Below are positions 9,183 to 18,134 of a DNA stretch of 23,930 nucleotides, piece after piece. Positions within the stretch are counted from its first letter, which is position 1. Each line of letters starts with the position of its first letter. This stretch comes from Entophlyctis helioformis (Eukaryota; Chytridiomycota; Chytridiomycetes; Chytridiales; Chytriomycetaceae). The position numbers and the translations under genes were made by a program. The notes under the pieces are model-generated. The model ran no database searches and had not been told where the DNA came from. It saw only the letters and a list, made by a program, of their open reading frames with translations. The stretch covers positions 1 to 23,930 of the forward strand of contig JAHLKH010000288.1 in the NCBI GenBank assembly GCA_025526915.1, in the 5' to 3' direction.

Positions 9183-9280
9183 ACTGTACCTGCTCCTGCC
9201 GCCTCCGTGCTCTGCCAGCCTCTGCTCCATCTCTTGAAGCCCATCTCGTCGATCTCGGTTGACCGACACTTGAACATCTG

Positions 9281-10134
9281 ATGGAATCGCTGCTGTCGCC
9301 GACATCGTCAGGGACGTCCACGCCCGGCCGCAAGCGCAGGTTCATGCAGCTCGACGATGTCATGTCGGCCGTCTCGTCCGCAGCCTCATCCGTCGACGGC
9401 GAGACGTCCTTGCCGTCTGTAAGTCTCGCTCGCGGCCGCACGTCCAGCAGCGCTCGAGTCGCCGGCTGACCGGCAGCGTTGAACCTCGGCAGAAACGGCA
9501 CCAGTCCAGCATGATGCTGGACGCTTCGTCGCTGTTTTCCGGCTACGATGCCACTGGCTATCTACCCACCACGACCACGACCGCATCCACTGCTCCGATG
9601 CACCACCACCAGCAATACCAGCAATACCAGCAGCAGCAGCAACAACAGAATCCGTTCGCCCAAGCGCAAGTCCCGTCTCCGCCAGATCACAGCCAGCACC
9701 CTGCTCTGTCATACCCCATCGCATCATACCCCGCGCAGCAGCAGCTTCGGCAGCATCTGGAGCACGGCAGGACCGGCTGGCCTGCCGCCGATGCGCCGTC
9801 TCAGAGCCCACAGCCCGCACCGTCAGGCGGTGGCGACATCACAGCGGTCATGAGTCTCGGCTCGCTGGACATTTCAGCGCCGTTTGCGCCGGCGTCTGAC
9901 GATATGAGCATGGGCGACTCGTCACACCAGCAGATGCCCGGACAGGACGGACAAGGCGGGCAGGACGGGCAAGGCGGCCATGCGCTGGATGCGGGATCGC
10001 TGTCGAGAGAGTCAGCGATGCCGGCTGTCGGTGCCAAGCGGGTGTTCCTGATGGGCTTCAGACGCGATTGCGACAAGTGCCGGCTGGGCATTCCTGGGCA
10101 CTATGGACACGTTCTAGATCGCATGCCGAGCTAG
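9281..10134 (+). CDS. Unrecognised 259-aa protein with C-terminal CxxC and PGHYGH motif, two exons
   Basis: Exon 1 is 9281-9418 (46 codons, MESLLSPTSS...ETSLPS). The intron is 9419-9492 (GTAAGT...CTGAC...GGCAG). Exon 2 is 9493-10134, joined in frame to give LPSKRHQSS. The middle is disordered and rich in Gln, Pro, His and Gly, with QYQQYQQQQQQQ and a GQDGQGGQDGQGG repeat. The only part that looks constrained is the last 25-30 residues: KRVFLMGF, DCDKC, GIPGHYGHV. Two Cys spaced CxxC and two following His residues could bind zinc (inference). I recall similar short tails on fungal and other eukaryotic proteins but cannot attach a function. The start lies 98 bp after the preceding stop. Confidence 0.65.
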
Positions 10135-10298
10135 CTGGCCGCTCGGCGGTCTGCCCGCCTGTCCGCCCGTCCGCCTGTCTTCCCCCTCTCTATGTCTGTG
10201 GCATGGACGTGCTGTACTTGTACCTTGTCTGCCAGGTGTCCAGCTGCCAATGAAGGCCGTTCGGACACGCTGGCGCTTGCCCGCCAACCACGCAGATC

Positions 10299-12800
10299 AT
10301 GACCAGACGTGTTGCAACCGCTGGTGCCTCGGTGCCAGTCAGCGACGGCGACCGCGGGGCGGGCGGTGCGGGCAGTGCGTCAACGCCTGCCAAACAGTCG
10401 GGCAGCGCATACAGCAGACACCTGCCCCAGTCGGCCGTCTCGGCCGTCTCGGCCGTCTCGGCGTCGCCCTTCAAGCTGTCGCCGAGCCCTCTGCATGGCG
10501 GCTCTCGGCCTGTACGTGTCGACATGGACTGAGCTGCTGCCTGCTGGCCAGCCCCAGAGCCCTCCTTGCCAGCTCAGCTCAGACCAGCACAGCTCAGACC
10601 AGCACAGACTGACTTGCACATGTGGCTGGTGCTGTGTGCATACGTTGCAGATGCTCGGCAAGACGACTCGGCTGAGCGGCACGTTTGTGGTGTCGCCGCA
10701 CGCTGCGTCTCACCGCTCAGCAGGCCACGCTCTTCACGGCCGTTCTCGTCTGTCCGCTGGCGGCAGCGGTGGCGACGTGAGCGACCCGTCTGCTGCCTCT
10801 GCCGACACCACGAACAAGGAGAACAAGGGCGGCAAGCGCAAGCGAGAGAAGCCCCGCAAGTTCTGGAAGGTCGGCGACTCGGACGATGACGGCGACGACC
10901 TCAGCGATGGTGGCAGCGACCCTGGCGTTCGGGTTGTGGGTGCCAAGCCTGCAAAACAGCAGCAGCAGCAGAAACCGAGACAGCAGACCAAGACTCCGAA
11001 GGCTCTTGCAGCAGTGTCTGCCGCTGGTGTCTGGAGCGAGTCCGACGATGAGCTTATTGGAGCCAAGATGCAACGCAGGCGCAAGCAGAAACGCACAAAG
11101 AAGCTTGCTGCTGCTGCCCATGCTCCCAACGACGAGCTCCCTGCCACAGCAACAGACGAGACCGCTGCGGATCTGGCTGCGGATCGTCCATCGCGCGACT
11201 CGGCTGGATCTGCCAGCAGACGCAAGTCGTCTGATATGGACATTTCCGACGGCAGTACAGACGCGCCAACGCAGCAGAGACACTCACCATCCACGCAGCC
11301 TGAAGTGCGTAAAGGATCGGGCAAGGCTGCTTCTCAGCCCAAGGACCAGCCCAAGGAAACATGCAAGGAACAGCAGACTGCTGTTGCTGCTGCTGCTGCT
11401 GCTGCTGCTGTTGATCAGCGCGCTCTCCAAGAGCTGCCTGTGGCTCACACGCAAAGCAAGGGTGATCGCCAGAAAGTGGCGCATCTACACCAGCAACAGA
11501 CTCGACCGACAACAGCCCCAGTCAAGACGCAGCTCAGACACGTCGGCGTGCAATCGTCGGTCAAGATTCCTGTGGTCTCTAAAGCCACCATGACGCATGA
11601 GCCGTCTGGTCCAACTGCAGAGGATGTCCAAAAAGTACGCCTTGCTGGTCAGGTGGCATGTCTGCATTGGCTCTACCGGACTGGCAACTGACGTGTTCAC
11701 CACAGATCCAGGAGCAGCTTGGCATGGCTCGCAGACAGTACGACGAGCTTAAGAGCGTTGGCATTGTCAAGGCACAAGAGACGTTTGTTGCGTATCAGCA
11801 AGCTGCCGAGGCTCGATACAAGGGTGAGTTCGAAATCTGTTGTCCGTCCGATGTAGACATTGTGCTGACACTGCCTGCAGCCGATGAAGACCAGATTGAA
11901 CTGCTCAAGAGCGATAACAGCCGGCTGGAAGAGCGCGTCGCAGCACTGACCAAGGAGAGAGATGCACGCATGGGGGTGGACGTTGGGGCCAAGATCGTCC
12001 CACCTGAGACGTCTGAAGCGACTATGCAGACGGATCCAGAACCTGTGCCAGAGCCTGAGCCAGTGATTGAGACGGTTGAGAAGACCGTTCACGATGCAGA
12101 GATTCAGATTTGGCGCGACAAGAGCGCACAAAGTGACAGCGTCATGACTGGCATGCAGGCAACCAGTGAGTGCGCCGTTGTTTGCTTCACGTTGGCTTCA
12201 TACTCACCTAAATGTGGCTGCTTACACGTTGTGGCATAGTCGACGACCTGCGTGCGCAGATGGACAAGTCGGCCCAGGATGCGCAACAGCAACGGGCAGA
12301 GCAGGATGCCGTGCTAGCAGCATCGCAGACGCGCATTGCCACACTCGAGAAGATCGCGGGCATGTTTGAGCTGCTTACTGGCATCCGTGTCGACGGGGTT
12401 CGACAGACGACGCATGCAGTCGAGAGTGCTGAAGAGGACACTATGCGCGACGAGCCTGTTGTTGCGTTTGATTGCCAGCAGTCTGGACCTCACCAGAGTA
12501 AGTCGCATCGTGTCTGGATGGCGAGAGATGACGAAGAAGCTGCTAACCAATGCTTGCTGTGTGCTTGCAGAGTTGCGCTATACATTCATGATGCCTGTGG
12601 ACACGGATCATGGCGAGTGTGTCTATGCGCCAGCCGCATCGACCGAAACTCTGATGGAAGGAGCAGAAGGCGACGGCAACCAGCAGCAAGGGCAGGAGTT
12701 GCCCGTGTTTCTGCAGGAAGAGATTGAGTTTGCGCCAGCCATGGCGCCAGTCTTCTTCTCGCGAGTGTCTGCGTTTCTGCATGCACCAAGAGACTCTTGA
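10299..12800 (+). CDS. Monopolin-complex Csm1/Pcs1-like kinetochore protein (695 aa, six exons)
   Basis: Exons 10299-10511, 10651-11634, 11706-11823, 11881-12165, 12240-12497 and 12571-12800 join in frame with canonical introns (donors GTACGT, GTACGC, GTGAGT, GTGAGT, GTAAGT). The N-terminal half is disordered and basic, with KR-rich patches and a poly-Ala run. A coiled coil follows (about IQEQLGMARRQYDELK through LLKSDNSRLEERVAALTKER, then LRAQMDKSAQDAQQQ). The C-terminal globular domain has the order expected for Csm1/Pcs1: KIAGMFELLTGIRV, VAFDCQQSG, LRYTFMMP, CVYAP, LPVFLQEEIEFA, then FFSRVSAFL at the very end. In yeasts this protein dimerises through its coiled coil and clamps kinetochores or rDNA. 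It lies between the two arms of the inverted duplication. The model has no frame problems. Domain match is from memory of the family, not a search. Confidence 0.8.
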
Positions 12801-13405
12801 GCATCCTGAATGAATCCATCTGCTCACATTGTGAGCATCCACTTCATGGCGAGCGCCGATACAGGAGCAGCACGATGCCAGACGTCGACAGCGCCAAGAC
12901 AGCTTGGACGCGGACCAAGGAGTGGCTGAGGCGAGATCCGGAAGGAGGCAAACAGCCGCGGGATTGCCGACGAATGGCGAGCGACAATGCTGGCAGGATG
13001 CTCGATGCTCTCCATCCATTGGCACGCCTTGGACCCGTGAGGCAGGCGTGGACCCGTGAGGCAGCGGCGAAACATTGAGACGCTCCGTCATGTGGGCGGG
13101 CAACAGGAGTCGACATGGCAGGCTTGTGCCGGCGTTTCATGCCGCGTTCATGCCGCGTTCGTGCTGTGCTCGTGCTGCAACGGCATCGCCACCCGTGACG
13201 GACACAGATGGGGCCGATGGCCGCGACCTGTGCCCGTTGGTGATGACGAGATGCGAGCAGGCGGGGGCTGCAGCCACAGCCGGCCGACAGGTGCGGCGTG
13301 CTGCTGCCTGCAGTCGTGCACTACTGGCTGGCTGGCTGACTGGCTGGCTGGCTGCGTGCACGGCAACACGACAGCACGGCAGCACGGCAACCCAGTCACT
13401 GTCAC

Positions 13406-13406
<1 letters not shown>

Positions 13407-13448
<42 letters not shown>
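13407..13448. repeat. (GAC)14 microsatellite in right arm
   Basis: There are fourteen GAC units, the mirror of the twelve GTC units in the left arm, about 330 bp upstream of precursor gene B. Confidence 0.9.
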
Positions 13449-13450
<2 letters not shown>

Positions 13451-13650
13451 TAAGCGCCAACAGCCACCAGCAAGGGTTGGCTGGATCCGCTGCGATCAAG
13501 CAGGAGGAGAGGCAGACGCTCGGCAAAAGCCCGACACGGACCGATCATGTGGCTTGCGCGTGCCGACAATGCAAACAGTTGAGGCTCAGGCGTTGTTCGA
13601 CCCGCCCACGAGCCCGCGACAAGGGCCTGCAAATCGCCGCGGCTGGCGAG

Positions 13651-13656
13651 TATAAA
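13651..13656 (+). promoter_or_regulatory. TATA box of precursor gene B
   Basis: TATAAA (context gagTATAAAGAGA) lies 128 bp before the ATG at 13779. It matches the element and spacing of copy A, so both copies probably keep a working core promoter. Confidence 0.7.
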
Positions 13657-13778
13657 GAGAGGCCAGCAGATCGGCCCGTTCCATTGCTCCCCATCGCATC
13701 GCTCCATCCAGCACAGCCCTCGCTCCCTTGCCCCATCGCTTGCCCCTCTCGCGCTCGCTCGCCGTCCAAGACCAAAAC

Positions 13779-14318
13779 ATGCGCACCTTCTCCGTCGCCG
13801 CCCTCATTGCCCTGCTCCTCGCCTCGGCCTCGGCCCTCCCGACCGGCCCAGCCACCGAAATCCAAGGCCGTTCCTCTGGCCTCGCCCACAAGCGCCAAGT
13901 CGAGAAGCGCCAGGCAGGCGGCCAGCAAAAGACCAGGCCCATCCCTCCCCTCTTCGACTCGCACGAGACCCAAAGTGCACCGTCCGTCTCAGCCAGTCTC
14001 AGCAAGCGCCAGACCCAGAAGGAAAAGAACAAGCCCATCCCTCCCCTCTTTGACCAGATCGAGCAGCCGGCGCAGGATCTCCGCGGCTCGACGGAGCCCC
14101 TTCCGGTTGTTGTCCACCAGTACGACAAGCGCCAAGAGACAAAGGAGAAGACCACTCTGATCCCTCCCCTCCGCGACTCGGAGACCCAAGGTGCACCATC
14201 GGTCGCGAGTGGCCTCAGCAAGCGCCAGGAGACGAAGGAGAAGACCACTCTTATCCCTCCCCTCCGCGACTCGGAGACCCAAGGTGCAAGCGGTCCCATC
14301 CCTCCCCTCTTCGGCTAG
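13779..14318 (+). CDS. Secreted Kex2-type repeat precursor, copy B (179 aa)
   Basis: The first 139 residues are identical to copy A: the same signal peptide, the same first Lys-Arg sites (38, 43, 76, 117) and the same IPPL peptides. One more site follows (148), giving five in all against seven in copy A, and five IPPL cores against eight. The protein ends in the same SGPIPPLFG. Every KR is followed by Gln, which could cyclise to pyroglutamate on the mature peptide (inference). The reading frame, TATA box and leader are intact, so this looks like a functional second gene rather than a relic. The function of the peptides is unknown. The opposite-strand frames over the same DNA lack a signal peptide or recognisable motif. 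Confidence 0.85.
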   Translation: MRTFSVAALIALLLASASALPTGPATEIQGRSSGLAHKRQVEKRQAGGQQKTRPIPPLFDSHETQSAPSVSASLSKRQTQKEKNKPIPPLFDQIEQPAQDLRGSTEPLPVVVHQYDKRQETKEKTTLIPPLRDSETQGAPSVASGLSKRQETKEKTTLIPPLRDSETQGASGPIPPLFG

Positions 14319-14789
14319 GAGATCCTGCAGAGTGTTCCATCTGTGCACCACTAGATGCGCATCAGCGCCGTGGTGCACTGCCCTCCACACCTCCCTCGAC
14401 ACCGACCCCCGCATCCTGTTCATTACTCTCATGCATACTTGACCTCAATGAAACCATCCTTTGCCACTGAGCCGTTATCGTCGTCCTGTGTGCCGGCCAG
14501 TTGCTGCCAGCGCAGTTGCTGCCAACGCTGCCAACGCTGCCAGTTTCTACCGACACAAGCGTCATCATCACCGTCACTTAACGGTGGCTCCTTGCCCGTG
14601 ATCGGAGCATGAGCCTCTGTCGGTCAAGTGCAAATTTTTTTGTGCGCCGAGGCACTGTGTAACATTGAATGAAAGTCACGGTGCAAATTTGCGGCGAGGC
14701 TCAACGCGTGTTGTTGTGCACGTTGGTTCAGACCTCCTTTGCCTGCTGACCCGCCTCTCTTTCCTCGCACCATTGCAAGCCGACCAACC
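14319..14789. other. Outer end of right arm and promoter region of the zinc-finger gene
   Basis: The duplicated 3' flank of precursor B runs to 14508 and a short tandem repeat (GTTGCTGCCAACG type) to about 14543. From there to the ATG at 14790 lies single-copy DNA without a gene. It contains a T-run (about 14635-14642) and two GTGCAAATTT elements described separately. Confidence 0.5.
14628..14690. promoter_or_regulatory. Pair of GTGCAAATTT elements upstream of the zinc-finger gene
   Basis: The same 10-base element occurs at 14628-14637 and 14681-14690, 53 bp apart and about 100-160 bp upstream of the ATG. The second copy continues into the palindrome GCAAATTTGC (14683-14692). This could be a dimeric transcription-factor site, though no factor is implied by the sequence alone. 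Confidence 0.35.
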
Positions 14790-17338
14790 ATGATCGCTGC
14801 CCACGGAGACGGTGCGCTGGACATGCCCTTCAAGCCAGAGCCCCGCCTGGCCTTCTCGGCGCGGCCCCGCCCGCTCTCGCTCGCCTCGGTGTCGTCGACG
14901 GGCTCCAGCGACACGGCCGGCGCCGACCACAGCCTGTCGTGGACCGCTCCGTCGCTCATGTCCAACAACGTCAACGTCAATGTCAACGACCTGCAGCAGC
15001 TGTCCGCCTTTCACTTCCAGCACCAGCAGCACCAGATGCATGCTCCAGACCTGGCCTCGCCGTTCCCGCACCTCAACCCGGCCTTCCACGCCAACAGCCA
15101 CGGCGGCCTCGGGTTTGTGCACCCCGACATGGACGCTGTCGCTGCCACGGCCAATCTCGACGACCTGATTGCGCAGATGGACGATTCTGCAACGCTGGTC
15201 GGCATTGATCTGGCTGCTGCTGCTGCTGCTGCTGCTGCTGCCGGCTCGTCGGTCGACGGCAAGTCGATCCTGGGCATGCCTATGCCCATGTCGCTGCCCA
15301 TGTCGCTGCCCATGTCGCTCCCCATGCCTCTGCCCATGTCGCTGCCCTCGATGCCCTCGATGCCCTCGATGCCCTCGCTGTCGTCCGTGCCAATGTCTAG
15401 CCTTGGCATGTCGTCGACGTCGCACCTGCGCTCGCATACCCACCAGCGCTCGGCATCGGCGTCGCTGCTCCTGGATACCTTCGATGCCCTGCATCTCGAC
15501 CAGCACCAGCAGCAGGCCATCGCAACCCCCACCACGGCTCCCACCACGGCCCCCTCCGTCCTCAGCACAACCGCTGCGACCACAAGCCTTTTCGCAAGCG
15601 CGGCTCCTTCGTTTGGTGGTGCCTCTGCTCCAGAAAGCCCTGTTGCTCCTTGTGCACCGCTGGAGCAGCCCGACACGGCTGCAGCCGACTGGCGCTTTGT
15701 CTTCCACCCGTCGGATCTGCACCAGCTGCAGGGCCATCTGGGCGTGCTCAAGCCACATGTGCGCCAGCTTCTGGACGGCTCACAACAGCAACAGCAGCAG
15801 CAGCAGCAACAACAAGGCATTCTTGGCGATGCATCGGGCTTGCTACCAACGACGACGGCCTCGCTGGCCACCATGCCCATGGGCATGGGCAGCATGGACT
15901 TGGCGCAGCTGCCCTTCACCAGCACGGCGTCCATCCTCGGCAGCCAGCTGCAGCTCCAGCAGCTCCAGCAGCAGCTCCATCTCGGCCAGCAGCTCGGCCC
16001 GCTGACACACGCAGGCTCGTGCACAGACCTGTACGACCATCACCAGCAGCAGCAGCAGCAGCAGCAAGCCATCCAGCTCCAGATGCAGATGCACCAGCTG
16101 CAGATGCACCAACTCCAGATGCACCACCACCACCAGCACAACCACCACACCCCGCAGTCGCCGTCGTCGCCCCTCCCGGCGCTCGAGCACAACCCCTTTG
16201 CCAGCTGCCACCTGCCCCAGAGCGACACGGACGAAGCCGACGACGGCGAGCACAACGAGCACCACGCAGCCGGCCACGTGGGCTCTGCCGGCCATGTGCC
16301 GCGAGGAGTGGCCGGCGACAGCGAGCACCCGCACCAACCAGCGCTCGCCCACGTGGGGCATGCCACCGCCACCGCGTCGCCCCAAAAAGGAAATCGAAGC
16401 GGGCACCGACGGCGGCTGCGACGGAGGCGCTCTTTCGCTGAGCCCGCAGGCCGCAACCAACGGCGACGGCGACGGCGACGGCACTGCAGGCACAAGCAGC
16501 AATGCAAGCAGCAGCGTCGCTGGCTCGCACGCGCTCGAGATCACCACCGACGCGCCGACCTCGGATGCTCCCGTGCTCAAGTCGTCGCTGCCGCGGTCTC
16601 GCACCCTGTCGCGCCGCTCGGCGACGTCTGCGGCCGCCTCCCACCGCCGCTCGCTGTCAAGCACCCACAAGCGCTCGGCATCCACCACCGAGACGCCTGC
16701 GTCCACAGCCGCTCCTGCTGCTGCTGCTCCTGCTGCTGCGCTGTCTGCATTGTCGGCCAGCACAGGCGCTGCCAGCGACTTTGTCGCGTCTGCTCCTCGC
16801 GCCACGGCCAGCCGCGAGCGCTCCCGTTCGGCCTCGGCGTCGCTCTCTGCCCTCTCGTCGTCGTCGGCAGCCGCATCCTTCTTTGGCGTCTCGTCGCCCC
16901 TTGTAACCAGCGACCCTGCGCTCTCGCCGCCCGAGACAGCCTCGCCCATGCCCTCGACCGCAGCCGACACTGCGACCATGCCGGCATCCGACATGCTGAC
17001 GTCTGCGTCAGCGCACCCCAAGCCGTTCAAGTGCGACATGTGCCACTCGACCTTTTCACGCCAACCACGACCTCAAGCGCCACATCCGCATCCATCTGGG
17101 CATCCGTCCGTTCAAGTGCGATCTGTGCTCCAAGAGCTTCACGCGCATGGACGCCCTGCACCGGCACACGTCAGTCCGTGGCTGCAAGACGTCTGCCATG
17201 TCGGGCAAAGGCCCCGACGACATGGACGAAGACACGGTTGCATCGCCCGTGACGCCCATCACACCCACGGCGTCCATTGGGTCGTCGAACTCCGCGGCCG
17301 AGGATGCATCTCGTCCCGACAAGCGCCGGTCGGTGTAA
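14790..17338 (+). CDS. C2H2 zinc-finger transcription factor (about 848 aa), two frame breaks
   Basis: The start is ATG 14790 (MIAAHGDG); an earlier in-frame TTG is not a credible start. The protein is mostly disordered: poly-Ala (about 15208-15240), a PMSLPMSLP / PSMPSMPS tandem (about 15285-15370), several Gln runs and His/Gln-rich QLQMHQLQMH repeats. The C-terminus holds two fungal-type fingers: KPFKCDMCHSTFSR..NHDLKRHIRIH, then RPFKCDLCSKSFTRMDALHRH ending in RGC, so the second finger uses Cys as its last ligand. This layout resembles fungal Azf1/Crz1-style regulators. The frame changes near 16380 (CCCCAAAAAGG) and again inside the first finger at 17059-17066 (CGCCAACC). Removing two bases in total gives exactly 849 codons including the stop. 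The target genes are unknown. A family-level name is as far as I can go. Confidence 0.75.
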
Positions 17339-17523
17339 ACACTGCTGCTCAAACCTACCACAACCACCACCACCACCACCATACACACAAGGCACTACGC
17401 ACATACATAGATCTACCCAGCCCGTGCCTGTCTCTTCGCCTGCGCTTTCTGTTCAATTCTTGCTTCGCAATACAGCTGTTTTTCACTGCACGCTTGCACG
17501 CTTGCCTCAGTTCGGACACTCGA

Positions 17524-18063
17524 ATGGTCCAGATTCAGATCAACGGGCTTGGCCCGCAGACGGTTGCGAGCGGCCGACACATGTTCATGGTCGAGCTGCA
17601 GGGCTCGCTCGAGGCACAGGGCGTCATGGGGCAGGACCATCGGCTCGCTATTGGCGGCATGCATGTCGGCGAACTCGATATCCAGCAGGTCACTCCCGTC
17701 CGGGCCACCTGGGCCATGCGAATGTTTCGGACATGGCACTGACGAGCATCCTCACGAGCAGGACAAGGCGACAATGTACATACAGAACCATGTGCTGGAG
17801 GGCCGCAAGGTGGCTCTTGCCAAACCCGCTCGTCCTGCTACGCAAGGTTTGACGCACAGGCAGATGCTGCACACGACGATATGGCAGGTGCGATGCGAGT
17901 CCAGTGTCGGCAAGCTACGAACGCTGTGCACGTTATCCGCCACAAGTATCTGTTCAAGACACGGCCAGAACACACTGTCGCTGCACGCAACCAGCAGGCG
18001 GCCGCAACGCCTGCCAACAGTCGCCGCCTCAGCCAGTGGAATCCAGAAAATACAAGTACATGA
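17524..18063 (+). CDS. CTF8: Chromosome transmission fidelity protein 8 (RFC-Ctf18 subunit), frame-broken
   Basis: Ctf8 is a small subunit of the alternative clamp loader Ctf18-Dcc1-Ctf8-RFC, which acts on PCNA in sister-chromatid cohesion. Exon 1 (17524-17688) encodes MVQIQINGLG, FMVELQGSLEAQG and LAIGGMHVGELDIQQ, following the family order (start MVQI, then ELQG, then G-x-L/M-H). The intron is 17689-17761 (GTCACT...CTGAC...GAGCAG). Exon 2 gives MYIQNHVLEGRKVALAKP, then PLVLLRK in the next frame, and later VIRHKYLFKTRPEHTV, which matches the family's conserved end. The frame shifts at AAACCC (about 17823-17828). It shifts again at AAGG near 17848, unless a weak 58-bp GTTTGA...CAG intron is used. 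Two surplus bases would leave 154 residues (human about 120). The 3' end converges with the sulfurtransferase gene 71 bp away. Confidence 0.8.
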
Positions 18064-18134
18064 CCACTCGAAGAGAAAGAGTGCCGTTGATCGATCTTCA
18101 TTGTACGGACGCTGCAGAGACACTGGAGAGACGG

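Larger units (their letters stand above)
12801..13778. other. Noncoding stretch: end of unique DNA plus upstream part of right arm
   Basis: After the Csm1-like stop, about 75 bp of unique DNA lead into the right arm at 12877. From there to the precursor start the sequence mirrors the left arm: a repeated GGACCCGTGAGGCA element (about 13031-13065), a GCTG-rich patch, a GAC microsatellite and a TATA box. Open frames here, including one with a long Asp run from the microsatellite, are not supported as genes. Confidence 0.55.
12877..14508. repeat. Right arm (B) of the large inverted duplication
   Basis: This is the reverse complement of 5880-7766. It begins at GCCAGAC (12877) and ends at TTGCTGCC (14508). 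It carries a full precursor gene B and about 70 bp matching the sequence just upstream of the SET gene, but no SET gene follows. Instead the promoter of the zinc-finger factor begins. A tandem CGCTGCCAA-type repeat sits right beyond the outer end (14501-14543). Confidence 0.9.

Noticed and set aside
13056..13655. An open frame with a long Asp run in the right arm (mirrored at 6994-7587)
   Set aside because: The Asp run is only the translation of the GAC microsatellite, the rest is low complexity, and the frame overlaps the precursor promoter and TATA box.
5880..14508. A composite transposon with inverted arms
   Set aside because: The arms have no transposase, reverse transcriptase or terminal signature, no target duplication was seen at the outer ends, and the spacer holds ordinary spliced cellular genes. 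A segmental inverted duplication explains it better.
14355..14612. A small gene at the outer end of the right arm
   Set aside because: It corresponds to the 3' flank of precursor B and a fragment of SET upstream DNA; the frame ends in a simple Cys/Gln repeat generated by the tandem CTGCCA units.
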